A stretch of 64,000 bases of DNA from Phascolarctobacterium sp. (GCA_003150755.1 QAMT01000013.1:124001-188000); one strand, 5' to 3'. Shown: positions 49,300 through 59,562, counted from the stretch's first letter. A program made the numbers and translations. Notes: generated by a model from the letters alone, not told the origin.

Positions 49300-50409
49300 T
49301 CAGCCGCGAATCCAGGGCGGAATCTCCGTATCGGTAGAATGTTTGTGAATAATCCCGCTGCCGCCTACATGCGGTTTGTTATCGTTGTCATGCGGCTGTA
49401 CATAGCTGCTGGGGCTTTTGCTGCCCGGTCTGCCGCCATGGGTCGGCATATCCTTGTTAAAGCCGGTAGCAATAACAGTTACGCGGATTTCGTCTTTAAG
49501 GTTTTCATCAATAACAGCGCCGAAGATGATGTTAGCATCGGGGTCAACAGCTTCCGTAATGATGTTGGAGGCTTCGGTAACATCAAACAGCGACAGGTCT
49601 GCGCCGCCGGTAATATTGAACAGAACGCCGCGCGCACCTTCGATAGATGCTTCGAGCAGCGGGCTCTTGATGGCAGCTTCGGCAGCAGCGCGTGCGCCGT
49701 CGTCGCCCTTGGCCATGCCGATGCCCATAAGTGCTGAGCCTGCGTTGGACATAACGGTTTTAATATCCGCAAAGTCCAGGTTTACAAGGCCAGGCACTGC
49801 AATCAGGTCAGAAATGCCCTGAACGCCCTGGCGCAGTACGTCATCGGCAATGCGAAAGGCTTCCAGCATGGAAGTTCTTCTGTCGATAACCTGCAGCAAA
49901 CGGTCGTTAGGAATGGTAATTAAGGTATCAACTTTTTCTTTGATATTTACAATGCCGCTTTCAGCCTGGTTCATGCGGCGTTTGCCTTCAAAAGAGAACG
50001 GTTTTGTTACAACGCCTACGGTCAGCGCACCGACTTCGCGCGCACATTCAGCCACAATCGGGGCTGCGCCTGTGCCAGTGCCGCCGCCCATGCCTGCGGT
50101 TACAAATACCATATCTGCGCCCTTAAGGGCTTCCAAAATCTGGTCACGGCTTTCTTCGGCGGCTTTTTCGCCGATTTCCGGGTTTGCGCCTGCGCCGAGG
50201 CCTTTAGTCAGTTTTTCGCCGATCTGGATGCGGGTAGCTGCCTTGGATAACAAAAGAGCCTGGGCATCGCAGTTGACTGCGATAAATTCAACGCCTTTTA
50301 CTCCGGCGGTAATCATTCTGTTTACGGCATTGTTGCCGCCGCCGCCAACGCCGATGACCTTGATATTGGCAAGGTTGTCCATGCCCTTTTCTTCAAATTC
50401 TTCAAACAT
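49300..50409 (-). CDS. ftsZ: Cell division protein FtsZ
   Basis: Tubulin-like GTPase that forms the Z ring. It has 369 residues. N-terminal IKVIGVGGGGNNAVNRM, the tubulin signature GGGTGTGAAPIVAE, a C-terminal linker, and a conserved tail SGIIHKHSTDTEIPPWIRG for binding partner proteins. It is the last gene of the dcw cluster. ftsA, normally just before ftsZ, is absent; the small basic protein gene precedes it instead. Confidence 0.98.
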   Translation of the reverse strand: MFEEFEEKGMDNLANIKVIGVGGGGNNAVNRMITAGVKGVEFIAVNCDAQALLLSKAATRIQIGEKLTKGLGAGANPEIGEKAAEESRDQILEALKGADMVFVTAGMGGGTGTGAAPIVAECAREVGALTVGVVTKPFSFEGKRRMNQAESGIVNIKEKVDTLITIPNDRLLQVIDRRTSMLEAFRIADDVLRQGVQGISDLIAVPGLVNLDFADIKTVMSNAGSALMGIGMAKGDDGARAAAEAAIKSPLLEASIEGARGVLFNITGGADLSLFDVTEASNIITEAVDPDANIIFGAVIDENLKDEIRVTVIATGFNKDMPTHGGRPGSKSPSSYVQPHDNDNKPHVGGSGIIHKHSTDTEIPPWIRG

Positions 50410-50512
50410 TATTTATATTCCCCCTTAATAAGTTGGGTAAATTCCATTACATAAATATCAAAGTTATATTCAACATGGGGCGCGTTTTCTCCTGCCTGGC
50501 TGTAAAAAAATT

Positions 50513-50842
50513 TTACTTTTTAAGAAACAGGTGGCGGATTGCGGCAAGATTGTTAAAAATGCGCATGCCGAAAATCAAAATACCGACAAGGTACAAATCT
50601 ATCCCCAGCAAAGTGCCGGAATAGCACAGAAACGCGGCCATAACGGCATTGGTGAAAAAGCCGGTGATAAATATAAAGTTATCGTATTTTCCTTCCATGC
50701 TGGAGCGGATGCCGCCGAAAACGGTGTCCAGCGCCGCCATCAGCGACACGGACAGCAAACGGGCGTATTCAAACGGCAGATACAGCGGAAAATACCATCC
50801 GGCGATAAAGCCGATAACAATACCGGCAAGTGCGTACAGCAT
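50513..50842 (-). CDS. sbp: Small basic membrane protein (DUF1290, Sbp/YlxX)
   Basis: A 109-residue membrane protein with three or four hydrophobic segments (ALAGIVIGFIAGWYF near the N-terminus, FFTNAVMAAFLCYSGTLLGI in the middle), family DUF1290. Function unknown; conserved next to ftsZ in Firmicutes. Its start overlaps the DUF881 gene stop by one base. Confidence 0.93.
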   Translation of the reverse strand: MLYALAGIVIGFIAGWYFPLYLPFEYARLLSVSLMAALDTVFGGIRSSMEGKYDNFIFITGFFTNAVMAAFLCYSGTLLGIDLYLVGILIFGMRIFNNLAAIRHLFLKK

Positions 50843-51555
50843 TATTTACCAGCCTCCTTTGCCGTATGTTCTTCTTCGGGCGCTGCCTTGGCGTATTCAA
50901 AAACCCTGCGGCCTTTGTAGGCAGGCACTTTTACAACTTCCGGCAGTGTCAGGTCTGCCTGGATGCCCCAGAACTTAAACGTATCAAGCACGCCGCCCCT
51001 TAATTTAAGGGCGCTGGCCAGATTGGACGGGTTGCCGATGGCCAGGATGACATACGGCGGTGCGGAACGGTTGTTGTTTACCGAAAGCGTCGGCCCGGCG
51101 CAGCGGATTTCACTGGTAGCAACCAGGCGCTCGCCGTTGATGGAGATAGCCTCCGCACCGGCGGCACGCAGTTCGTTGATAACGCGTAGCAAATCGTCAT
51201 CGTGAATGATGTACAGATTGGGGTTTTCGCCTACCTGCGCCGTTACCTTGCTGTCGTCAAGAATCAGCTGTATGCCCTTGCCCTCCAAAGGCACCTCGCC
51301 TGCAAACTCCTTCAGGCGTTCTACTTCCGTTTCCAGCGCTTCATCGGTGCCGCTTGCCGCCTGCAAACGCTCAACCTCGTGGGCCAGGTCGTCGCGCTGC
51401 TGTTCAACAACGCGCAGGCGCTCGGTCAGTTCCTCGGCACGCTGGACGTTAATGGTTTTCTGCCTTTCGGTGGTTTTAATCTGTGTCGCCAGCATAAAGC
51501 CCAGCACAGCAAAAACCAGCATCAGCATTATTTTGGCATGTTTATTGGTTAACAT
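50842..51555 (-). CDS. DUF881 family protein (YlxW-like)
   Basis: 237 residues: an N-terminal membrane anchor (IMLMLVFAVLGFMLATQI), a coiled coil (residues about 35-85, rich in EELTERLRVVEQQRDDL) and the DUF881 domain with GAEAISINGERLVATSEIRC. Function unknown. In Firmicutes one or two DUF881 genes lie between ftsQ and sbp; only one is present here. Confidence 0.92.
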   Translation of the reverse strand: MLTNKHAKIMLMLVFAVLGFMLATQIKTTERQKTINVQRAEELTERLRVVEQQRDDLAHEVERLQAASGTDEALETEVERLKEFAGEVPLEGKGIQLILDDSKVTAQVGENPNLYIIHDDDLLRVINELRAAGAEAISINGERLVATSEIRCAGPTLSVNNNRSAPPYVILAIGNPSNLASALKLRGGVLDTFKFWGIQADLTLPEVVKVPAYKGRRVFEYAKAAPEEEHTAKEAGK

Positions 51556-51581
51556 ACTTCTCTATGGTCCTTTCAAAAATA

Positions 51582-52349
51582 TCAGGCTTTGTGCCTTAAC
51601 TTAATATAAGGCTTTGCGAAGGTTAAGTCAATATATTCCGCTCTAATATTTTTTGTTTTTATGTCATTAAAAACCGTAACAAATACATCCAGCTTTTCTG
51701 CAAGGTGGTCTGCATTGCCAAGCAGTATCGGATAGCCGTAGCTGAGGTTGAATTTAACATTGTTGCTGCCGTCAACGGCAATTTCAGAAATCGAGTTGAT
51801 AACTTCTTTATCAAGCCTGCTTAAAAATTTTAAAATCTCCAGCACGTTTTTTTCTTTAACGGTATCGCCAAAGAAAATATTCCCTGTAACCACGCCGGAC
51901 AGCACCGGTGCATCTGCGCCCTTAATGCCGTCGCTGACGTTCATTACCACGCCGTTGTAATCTACCTGCGCATAGCTTTTGTACGAGCAGGCAATATACA
52001 CCGCCGGTACGCGCTCTTTAACGCGTATTTGCAGCACACCAGGCCAGAAATATTCCGTCTCGGCCTTTTCAAAGCGTACGTCATTTTCAATCGCCTTTTT
52101 AACGTCCGAAGGCGAAATTACAAACAAATTAACCGGCTTTTGCGTGCCGCACATTTTTAAAATATCGTCCTGCGTCAGCTTGTCGGTGCCTTCAATTACA
52201 AGGCTGCCAAAGGCTGTGCCGGGCGCAGTCATCCATTTGTAAGCGCCAAACAGGCTGCCTGCTATAACCGCTATAATAAAAAACAGGCGCAAAAGGCGCA
52301 AGCGCCGCTTTTTACGGTTTTCTCTTAAACGTTCGCGTGTCGTTTGCAC
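51582..52349 (-). CDS. ftsQ: FtsQ/DivIB cell division protein
   Basis: 255 residues with a basic N-terminal cytoplasmic tail (RENRKKRRLRLLR), one transmembrane helix (FFIIAVIAGSLFGAYK) and an extracytoplasmic POTRA domain (FGSLVIEGTDKLTQDDILKM) followed by the FtsQ beta domain. It is part of the divisome FtsQ-FtsL-FtsB complex. It lies between ddl and the DUF881 gene. Confidence 0.93.
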   Translation of the reverse strand: MQTTRERLRENRKKRRLRLLRLFFIIAVIAGSLFGAYKWMTAPGTAFGSLVIEGTDKLTQDDILKMCGTQKPVNLFVISPSDVKKAIENDVRFEKAETEYFWPGVLQIRVKERVPAVYIACSYKSYAQVDYNGVVMNVSDGIKGADAPVLSGVVTGNIFFGDTVKEKNVLEILKFLSRLDKEVINSISEIAVDGSNNVKFNLSYGYPILLGNADHLAEKLDVFVTVFNDIKTKNIRAEYIDLTFAKPYIKLRHKA

Positions 52350-52380
52350 CTTTTTACACCTCTTAAAACTTCTCCGTCAA

Positions 52381-53325
52381 TTATTTATTGTCAAGCGATG
52401 CCGACTGCAAAATAATATCGCACAGCTCAGGGAAGCTGATTCCTGCCGCAGCCGCTGCTTTCGGCACAAGGCTCGTTGCCGTCATGCCGGGCACGGTATT
52501 GATTTCAAGCACATAGCCGTTGCCTTCGCTGTCAAGCATTACATCAGCGCGGGCAACGCCGCTGCAGCCCAGCACCTCGTAAGCCTGTTTGGCAATTTCC
52601 TGCACTTTTTTGGTTGTAGCTTCATCCAAATCTGCCGGGCAGATATACTCGGTTGCACCCTTGGTATATTTGCTGAAATAATCGTAGCTGCCGGAATGCG
52701 GTGCAATATGGATTACCGGCAAAGCAACAGTTTTGCCGTCTTTCTGCATCATGGAAACAGTCAGTTCCCAGCCGTCGATAAATTTTTCAACCAGAATATC
52801 GCGGCAGTATTTAAAAGCGTTAGCCAAAGCTTCATCAAGCTGCGCTTCGTCCTTAACAACTTCTACGCCGATGCTGCTGCCCTGGCTGGCCGGTTTTACA
52901 ACCACCGGCAGGCTGAAATGCTGCATAATTTTTTCTTTAATATTTTCTTCCCTGGCATTCATAATCAGGCATTCAGGAGTCGGGATGCCTGCATCGCGCA
53001 TCATGCGTTTGCTCAGAACCTTATCCATGCACACAACGCTGGCAATCATGCCGCTGCCGGTATAAGGCATATCGCGGATTTCCAAAAGGGTCTGCAAACG
53101 GCCATCCTCGCCGTAAAGGCCATGCACGGCATTAAATACAACTTCAGCCTTGCATTCAGCCAGCTGTTTGCCAAAATTTTTCGGGTCCAGGTCAAGCTCA
53201 ACCACGTTGGTGTAGCCTGCTTCCCTCAAAGCTGCGGCAATAGCCTTGCCGGTGTTTAAAGAAACCTCGCGTTCTGCGGACGGGCCGCCCATAACAACTG
53301 CAACTACCTGATTTTTGTTAAACAT
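52381..53325 (-). CDS. ddl: D-alanine--D-alanine ligase
   Basis: ATP-grasp ligase making D-Ala-D-Ala. It has 314 residues, with VVMGGPSAEREVSLNTGKAI at the N-terminus, the ATP-grasp PVVVKPASQGSSIGVEVV and the C-terminal VLEINTVPGMTATSLVPKAA. It overlaps murC by 8 bp and is followed by ftsQ. Confidence 0.97.
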   Translation of the reverse strand: MFNKNQVVAVVMGGPSAEREVSLNTGKAIAAALREAGYTNVVELDLDPKNFGKQLAECKAEVVFNAVHGLYGEDGRLQTLLEIRDMPYTGSGMIASVVCMDKVLSKRMMRDAGIPTPECLIMNAREENIKEKIMQHFSLPVVVKPASQGSSIGVEVVKDEAQLDEALANAFKYCRDILVEKFIDGWELTVSMMQKDGKTVALPVIHIAPHSGSYDYFSKYTKGATEYICPADLDEATTKKVQEIAKQAYEVLGCSGVARADVMLDSEGNGYVLEINTVPGMTATSLVPKAAAAAGISFPELCDIILQSASLDNK

Positions 53326-54706
53326 TTTCTTTGCTCCTTTGCAAATCAGTTACTAATGCTTCTCCAACTTTATATACATCGCCTGCGCCGATAGTCATAA
53401 TCAAATCACCCTTGCAGGCGTTTTTAACAAGATAACTTTCAATATCGGCCAGCGCCGGTACATATTCAACGTCAATGCCGCTTACTTTTTTAATGCCTTC
53501 TGCCAGCTTCCGGCTGTTGACGCCTTCAATCGGGTCTTCGCTGGCAGCATAAATATCCGTTACAATGAGTTTGTCGCAGCCCTTAAAGCAGGCGCAGAAC
53601 TCATCAAACAAAAGCTGCGTGCGGGTATAACGGTGCGGCTGAAAAACACAGATTAAACGCTGCGGCCTGGTTTGCAGCGCCGCCTTTAAGGTAACGCCGA
53701 TTTCCGTAGGATGGTGCGCATAATCATCTACCACCCATACGCCGTTAACGCGGCCTTTGGTTTCAAAACGGCGGTGTGCGCCGCTGAATTTTTTCAGCGC
53801 GCTTAAAATGCTGTCCGTATTGATACCCATTTCAACCGCACAAGCCAGCGCACCAAGCGAATTAAGCACGTTATGCCTGCCGGGCACAATCAGCTGCACT
53901 TCGGCAAACAGGCTGCCGTTTTTATAAACCTTGTAATCCGTGCCGCCGGTATGGTACACAACATCCTTGGCAACATAACAGGCTTCTTCATTATCAATGC
54001 CATAGCTGATAACGCGCGTTTTGGTTTCCTGCGCCAGACGGCGGAGCTTGGCGTTATCCATGCACAGCACTGCCGCGCCGCCAGGCCTTACATTATCAAC
54101 AAACTTGGCAAAAGCCTTGTAAATATTTTCTTCGCTGCCGTAATGGTCCATATGGTCATTTTCAATATTGGTCACCAGCGCATACAGCGGATAAAACTTT
54201 AAAAACGAACCGTCGCTTTCGTCCGCTTCGGCAATGACATAGCGCCCGCTGCCGCTGCGCGCGTTGCCGCCGAGGCTTGTAACTTCGCCGCCGATAACGA
54301 TGGTCGGGTCTATACCGCTTTCAGCAGCAATGCAGCTCAGCATCGCACTGGTTGTTGTTTTGCCGTGCGCTCCGGCCACAGCTACGCCGTCAGCATGATT
54401 TATCAGCTCTGCCAGCACGTCGGAGCGGTGCATAATACGGATGCTATGCTTTTTTGCCGCCACAAGCTCGCAGTTATCCGGATGGATGGCAGAAGAAATA
54501 ACCACCGCATCAGCGCCCTGTACCTGCTGCGCCGCATGGCCCTGGTAAACAACCGCGCCCAAAGCCTTCAGCTTATCGCAAACACCTCCGGCATTTTTAT
54601 CCGAACCGGTAACGTGAAAGCCGCGCTCGCACAGCACATGCGCCAAAGCGCTCATTCCCGCGCCGCCGATACCAATAAAATGTATATTGTGTATTCCCGA
54701 AAGCAT
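53318..54706 (-). CDS. murC: UDP-N-acetylmuramate--L-alanine ligase MurC
   Basis: Adds L-Ala to UDP-MurNAc. It has 462 residues with an N-terminal Rossmann FIGIGGAGMSALAHVL, the Mur ligase P-loop VAGAHGKTTTSAMLS and the C-terminal PHRYTRTQLLFDEF. It lies between murG and ddl. The murB gene, often after murC in Firmicutes, is not present. Confidence 0.97.
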   Translation of the reverse strand: MLSGIHNIHFIGIGGAGMSALAHVLCERGFHVTGSDKNAGGVCDKLKALGAVVYQGHAAQQVQGADAVVISSAIHPDNCELVAAKKHSIRIMHRSDVLAELINHADGVAVAGAHGKTTTSAMLSCIAAESGIDPTIVIGGEVTSLGGNARSGSGRYVIAEADESDGSFLKFYPLYALVTNIENDHMDHYGSEENIYKAFAKFVDNVRPGGAAVLCMDNAKLRRLAQETKTRVISYGIDNEEACYVAKDVVYHTGGTDYKVYKNGSLFAEVQLIVPGRHNVLNSLGALACAVEMGINTDSILSALKKFSGAHRRFETKGRVNGVWVVDDYAHHPTEIGVTLKAALQTRPQRLICVFQPHRYTRTQLLFDEFCACFKGCDKLIVTDIYAASEDPIEGVNSRKLAEGIKKVSGIDVEYVPALADIESYLVKNACKGDLIMTIGAGDVYKVGEALVTDLQRSKENV

Positions 54707-54721
54707 TAAAATCCTCCTCCG

Positions 54722-55825
54722 TCAGTTTTTTGCCAGCTGTAAAGCCTGCTGCGCAATTTCTTTGGCTGCACCCGGACGTCCGAGGCTCTTGGCAGCCTTT
54801 TTCATCTGCTGCAATTCGCCGCTGCGAATCAGCAAATGTTCTATTTCTTCCAGCAATTTTTCGCCGGTCAGTTCTTTATCCAAAATTACTTTTGCCGCAC
54901 CTGCCGCTTCCACAGCGCGTGCGTTAAACTCCTGGTGGTTAGCCGTAGCATAAGGGTACGGAATAAGCACCGAAGGTATGCCCTTGGCCGTCAGTTCCGC
55001 AAGCCCTATCGCGCCTGCGCGGAACACCGCCAGGTCAGCAGCGGCCAGCGCCATCGGCATATCGTGCAAATACGGTTTTACCACTATGTTATCTTCCAGC
55101 GGGCCTTTTTTGTTCAGTTTCTTCATATAAGCATCATAATTTGCTTCGCCGGTAGCGTGCAAAACCTGCACATCATGCCTGCCGCTAAGCGCTTCTTCAA
55201 CAAAAAGCATGGCTCTGTTAATGCTTTGCGCACCGCGGCTGCCGCCGGATACCAGAATTGTTTTTTTACCGGCATCCAGGTCGAAAAATTTAATGGCTTC
55301 AGCGCGTTTGTTGGAGAGAATCTCCACGCGGATAGGATTGCCGGTATAAACCTTTTGCGATTTGCCGGTAAAATATTTTTCTGCTTCGTGATAGCCCAAA
55401 AATACTTTTTTTACAAAGCGCGCCAGAATTTTATTGGTTACGCCCGGCATGGCATTCTGCTCCTGTATAGCCGTCGGTATACCGCGCAGCGCCGCCAAAA
55501 ACACAACCGGGCCGCACACATAACCGCCCGTGCCTATAACAAGGTCAGGCTTGATTTCGCTGATAATCCTGTTGGCACCGGCAAGGCCTGTAAACAGCTT
55601 GGCAAAGCTGCGCAGCGTATCAAAGCTTAAGCTGCGTTTAAAACCTGCAATTTCGATATAGCGCAGCGGATAACCATAACGCGGAATAATATTTTTTTCC
55701 AGCCCCTGCTGCGTGCCGACAAACACAATTTCGGCATCGGGGCGCAGTTTTTTTATCTGGTCGGCAATGGTCAGCGCCGGATAAATGTGGCCGCCGGTGC
55801 CGCCGCCCGAAAGTATTACTTTCAC
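54722..55825 (-). CDS. murG: Undecaprenyldiphospho-muramoylpentapeptide GlcNAc-transferase MurG
   Basis: Peripheral membrane transferase that makes lipid II from lipid I. It has 367 residues, with the GT-B fold motifs LSGGGTGGHIYPALTIADQI at the N-terminus and VSGGSRGAQSINRAM plus RAGAIGLAELTAKGIPSVLI in the second half. It overlaps murD by 4 bp. ftsW, normally between murD and murG, is missing. Confidence 0.97.
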   Translation of the reverse strand: MKVILSGGGTGGHIYPALTIADQIKKLRPDAEIVFVGTQQGLEKNIIPRYGYPLRYIEIAGFKRSLSFDTLRSFAKLFTGLAGANRIISEIKPDLVIGTGGYVCGPVVFLAALRGIPTAIQEQNAMPGVTNKILARFVKKVFLGYHEAEKYFTGKSQKVYTGNPIRVEILSNKRAEAIKFFDLDAGKKTILVSGGSRGAQSINRAMLFVEEALSGRHDVQVLHATGEANYDAYMKKLNKKGPLEDNIVVKPYLHDMPMALAAADLAVFRAGAIGLAELTAKGIPSVLIPYPYATANHQEFNARAVEAAGAAKVILDKELTGEKLLEEIEHLLIRSGELQQMKKAAKSLGRPGAAKEIAQQALQLAKN

Positions 55826-57186
55826 TTTTCTTCCTCCGTAGCAGCAAGCTCTGCAACTATTTCTTTAAAGCAGCGTCCGCGCTGCGGAAAGCCTGTAAAC
55901 ATATCAAAGGACGCACACGCCGGTGAAAGCAGCACCGTCTGCGGCTCAGCCGCAATTTTATGCGCCAGCTCCACGGCTTCACGCATCGAGCCTGCCATGC
56001 GGATATCGGCAATGCCTGCTTTTTCGGCAGCTTCTTTAAAGCGCTCACCCGCCTCGCCCAGTAAAATCATGGTATCAACCTTGGTTTTGGCAAGCTGCAT
56101 CATCTCATCCAGCGGAGTCAGCTTATCCCTGCCGCCGGCAATCAGTATCAGCCTGCCGTTTTCAAAGGCTTCCAGCGCTTTAATGGTAGAATCCGTGTTA
56201 GTTGCCTTGGAATCGTTATAATAAGGCACGCCGTTAATGGTTGCCGTATATTCAATGCGGTGCTCAACGCCTTTAAAATTTTTCAGCACTGCGGCAATGT
56301 TGCAGGGTTCAACGCCTGCAAAAAATGCTGCGCCGATAGCTGCCAAAACATTTTCTTCGTTATGCCCGCCGAAAATCTGCAAATCTTTTTTGTTGCAGAT
56401 AACCTCTTTGTAATTCTCCCAGGCAATAATAAAGTCGCCGCCAGCCATATAAATGCCCTGCGGCAAAATTTCCTTACGGCTGAACCAGCACAGCCTGCCG
56501 GGTACAAGACCGCCCCAGCTTTTTACAATCGGGTCGTCAAAATTCAGCAGGGTAACGTCTTCCGGATGCTGGTTTTTAAAGATATTACATTTAGCCGCAC
56601 CATACGCTTCCATAGTATGATGGCGCGTCAGATGGTCGGGTGTTAAATTTAAAATGGCGGCAATTTCCGCGCGGAAATTCTGCACCGTCTCCAGCTGAAA
56701 ACTGGAAAGCTCCGCCGCCAGCCACGAATTTTCGGGCATTGTTTCTACTTCTTTGGTCAACGCCATGCCGATATTGCCGCCTACTTTAGTTACGCATGGC
56801 AGCGTTGCCAGCATTTCACCTACCAATATGGTAGTTGTAGTTTTGCCGTTAGTGCCGGTAATACCGATAATATGCCCCTTGTAGTTGCGGTAAGCAAGTT
56901 CTGCCTCTCCGGTTACGTTAATACCGCGGCGCATAGCCTCCTGCACCAAAGGATTTTCCAGGCTGATGCCCGGCGAAAGGATTACTTCTTCAACTTCATC
57001 CAGCAGTTTTTCTCCGCCGCCTATTACAACCTGCCCGCCTGTTTCAGCAAGCAGCTTTTTTAAATCCGGCTCAATTTCGTGTTCTGCATCGTTATAAAGC
57101 AGCACACGTTTGCCGCTGCGTGCCAGAATATCTGCCGCGCCGCAGCCGCTGATGCCGATACCATAAACAAGAACCGCTTTATCCAA
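55822..57186 (-). CDS. murD: UDP-N-acetylmuramoylalanine--D-glutamate ligase MurD
   Basis: Adds D-Glu to UDP-MurNAc-L-Ala. It has 454 residues. N-terminal GIGISGCGAADILARSGKRV, the P-loop IGITGTNGKTTTTILVGEML, and late LIAGGRDKLTPLDEMMQL. The mraY stop lies 3 bp upstream of its start. Confidence 0.97.
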   Translation of the reverse strand: MDKAVLVYGIGISGCGAADILARSGKRVLLYNDAEHEIEPDLKKLLAETGGQVVIGGGEKLLDEVEEVILSPGISLENPLVQEAMRRGINVTGEAELAYRNYKGHIIGITGTNGKTTTTILVGEMLATLPCVTKVGGNIGMALTKEVETMPENSWLAAELSSFQLETVQNFRAEIAAILNLTPDHLTRHHTMEAYGAAKCNIFKNQHPEDVTLLNFDDPIVKSWGGLVPGRLCWFSRKEILPQGIYMAGGDFIIAWENYKEVICNKKDLQIFGGHNEENVLAAIGAAFFAGVEPCNIAAVLKNFKGVEHRIEYTATINGVPYYNDSKATNTDSTIKALEAFENGRLILIAGGRDKLTPLDEMMQLAKTKVDTMILLGEAGERFKEAAEKAGIADIRMAGSMREAVELAHKIAAEPQTVLLSPACASFDMFTGFPQRGRCFKEIVAELAATEEEK

Positions 57187-57188
57187 AA

Positions 57189-58163
57189 TTAAAAGCCTCC
57201 GTTTCCGTTAAGCCAAAGCATAACACCCAATACGCATAAAAGGCAGCTTACTGCAAAAAAGCGTTTTACAATTTTGGTTTCTTTCCAGCCGCCAAGTTCA
57301 AAATGGTGGTGAATCGGCGTCATGCGGAAAATACGCTTGCCGCCTGTAAGGCGGAAATAAGTAACCTGCATGATAACCGAGGTTGCTTCCATAACGTAAA
57401 TGCCGCCCAAAATTACCAGCAAAAGCTCTGTATGCGTCAGTAATGCCAGCGACGCCACGCCGCCGCCGATAGCAAGCGAGCCGGTATCGCCCATAAATAC
57501 TTTGGCCGGATAGTGGTTAAACAGCAAAAAGCCAAGGCATGCGCCGGTAATTGCCAGCGCAAACACACTTAAATCAAAATGCCCTGTGTTATAGGCAATA
57601 AAAGCATAAGCAACTGCTACCGGCAGCGTAACGCTGGCTGCCAGCCCGTCAAGCCCGTCTGTAAGGTTAACGGCATTGGTTGTGCCCACCAAAAGCAAAA
57701 ATACAAGCACATAGTAAAACCAGCCCAACGGCAGCATATATTCCGTGCCGGGTATGGCAATGCTCAAATCGCTTTGCACATGGGTTTCAATATAATATAC
57801 ATACGCACCGGCCAGCACAAACTGCATAAAAAATTTCTGCGCAGCAGTAAGACCCAGGTTGCGTTTCATTACAACTTTGATATAGTCATCAACAAAACCA
57901 ATCAGCGCGTGGCCAAAGGTTAAAAGCAAAGCAATGCACAGCGCCGGTGTAAAATTGCACCATACGGCAACGGCAATAACAATCGCCAAAAGCATCATAA
58001 TGCCGCCCATAGTCGGCGTGCCGCTTTTTTTCATATGCTCCTTCGGGCCGCATTCGCGGATGCTCTGCCCGAAATTAAGCTTATGCAAAAGAGAAATAAA
58101 GCTGTTGCCGGTAACGGCGCATACCAGAAACGCCGTAGCTAAAGCACCTAAAAGACTTATCAT
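57189..58163 (-). CDS. mraY: Phospho-N-acetylmuramoyl-pentapeptide transferase MraY
   Basis: Polytopic enzyme forming lipid I. It has 324 residues and about ten membrane segments. The conserved loop KKSGTPTMGGIMMLLAIV, the catalytic VNLTDGLDGLAAS and the His-rich MTPIHHHFELGGW motif are all present. Confidence 0.98.
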   Translation of the reverse strand: MISLLGALATAFLVCAVTGNSFISLLHKLNFGQSIRECGPKEHMKKSGTPTMGGIMMLLAIVIAVAVWCNFTPALCIALLLTFGHALIGFVDDYIKVVMKRNLGLTAAQKFFMQFVLAGAYVYYIETHVQSDLSIAIPGTEYMLPLGWFYYVLVFLLLVGTTNAVNLTDGLDGLAASVTLPVAVAYAFIAYNTGHFDLSVFALAITGACLGFLLFNHYPAKVFMGDTGSLAIGGGVASLALLTHTELLLVILGGIYVMEATSVIMQVTYFRLTGGKRIFRMTPIHHHFELGGWKETKIVKRFFAVSCLLCVLGVMLWLNGNGGF

Positions 58164-58184
58164 TTATAAATCAACACTCCGTAA

Positions 58185-59558
58185 TTATTTTTTCAGGACA
58201 AGGTCAATCAATCCGTCAACCTGCATGGAATGAGAGCCCTTCAGCAAGATTATATCATTATTGCGCACAACGCCGCTTAAAATTTTTGCAGCTTCGGCAC
58301 GGTCTTTGCAGATAAATGTTGTAACCCCGCCTTTTTGCGCGGCAAGACCTGTATTAACAGATTCTTCGCCGTAGGTTATCAAAACATCGACGCCTTCTGC
58401 CGCAGCCAGTTCGCCAACCTCTGTGTGGCAGGCAGCAGACATTGCGCCCAGTTCCAGCATATCGGCCAGCACGGCAACCGCCCTGCCGCCTTTCGCCGCT
58501 TTTACGGCGTGCAGCGTTTTCAGCGCGCTTGCCATCGAAGCAGGGCTGGCATTATAAGCATCGTTAATAACCGTTACCGCGCCAAGCTGTACAAATTCCT
58601 GGCGTTTGCCGGTAAGTTTAACATTTTTTAACGCTTCGCCAGTCTGCGTAAGCGGAACTTTAAATACCACTGCAACGGCAATAGCTGCCAAAGCATTATA
58701 AACGTTATGCTCGCCCAATAGCGGCAAAGTAATATGCACGCGCTCGCCTGTTTTTGCGCAAACACAGTCAAATTCGCTGCCATCAGCGTTAAGCACAACA
58801 TTTTCAGCGCGCACATCAGCGCCGTCCGCCAGCCCATAAGTTACAGGCTGCGCCGCCGTTTTTTCTGCCATTTTGCTTACAAAAGCATCGTCGCCATTCA
58901 GCACGGCAAACTGCTGCGCTGTCAGGTTTTCTACAATTTCGCCCTTGGCTTTGGCGATATTTTCCATGCTGCCCAAAAGTTCCATATGCGTTTTGCCGAC
59001 ATTGGTAACAACAGCAACATCCGGGCTTGCCAGTTGGCACAAAGCCTTAATCTGCCCCAGCCCGCGCATGCCCATTTCCACAACGGCAATGTCCGTATCC
59101 GGTTTAATGTTCAGCAAGGTTTTCGGAAGGCCGATTTCGTTGTTAAAATTGGCCTGCGTTTTTACAACATTATATTTTGCTGCCAGGCACGCCGCAATCA
59201 AATCTTTGGTAGATGTTTTACCGTTGGAGCCGGTGACAGCAACTACCTTCAAATTTTGCTGCTTATCGCGCCAGGCCTTGGCAATCAGCTGGTAAGCCTT
59301 TAATGTATCGTCAACTTTAATTATAACGGCATCCTGCGGCAAACCGGCAACATCATGGCTGATTACAACGCCAGCCGCGCCAAGTTCCAGCGCTTTGGTG
59401 CAGTAATTATGCCCGTCAAAATTTTCGCCGCTTAAAGCAACAAACAATTCGCCGCTTTTAATGCTGCGGCTGTCGGTATTAACACCGCCAAACTCTACAT
59501 TTGCAATTTTATCGCAGCTGCCGCCTGTTGCAGCCAGTATTTCCTGCAAATTCAGCAT
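58185..59558 (-). CDS. murF: UDP-N-acetylmuramoyl-tripeptide--D-alanyl-D-alanine ligase MurF
   Basis: Adds D-Ala-D-Ala to the UDP-MurNAc tripeptide. It has 457 residues, with the N-terminal GVNTDSRSIKSGELFVALSG, the P-loop VAVTGSNGKTSTKDLIAA and NDAYNASPASMASAL. The start at 59558 has AAAGGTGAT upstream; the longer frame to 59663 overlaps the end of murE. The murE stop lies 4 bp upstream. Confidence 0.96.
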   Translation of the reverse strand: MLNLQEILAATGGSCDKIANVEFGGVNTDSRSIKSGELFVALSGENFDGHNYCTKALELGAAGVVISHDVAGLPQDAVIIKVDDTLKAYQLIAKAWRDKQQNLKVVAVTGSNGKTSTKDLIAACLAAKYNVVKTQANFNNEIGLPKTLLNIKPDTDIAVVEMGMRGLGQIKALCQLASPDVAVVTNVGKTHMELLGSMENIAKAKGEIVENLTAQQFAVLNGDDAFVSKMAEKTAAQPVTYGLADGADVRAENVVLNADGSEFDCVCAKTGERVHITLPLLGEHNVYNALAAIAVAVVFKVPLTQTGEALKNVKLTGKRQEFVQLGAVTVINDAYNASPASMASALKTLHAVKAAKGGRAVAVLADMLELGAMSAACHTEVGELAAAEGVDVLITYGEESVNTGLAAQKGGVTTFICKDRAEAAKILSGVVRNNDIILLKGSHSMQVDGLIDLVLKK

Positions 59559-59562
59559 TTTA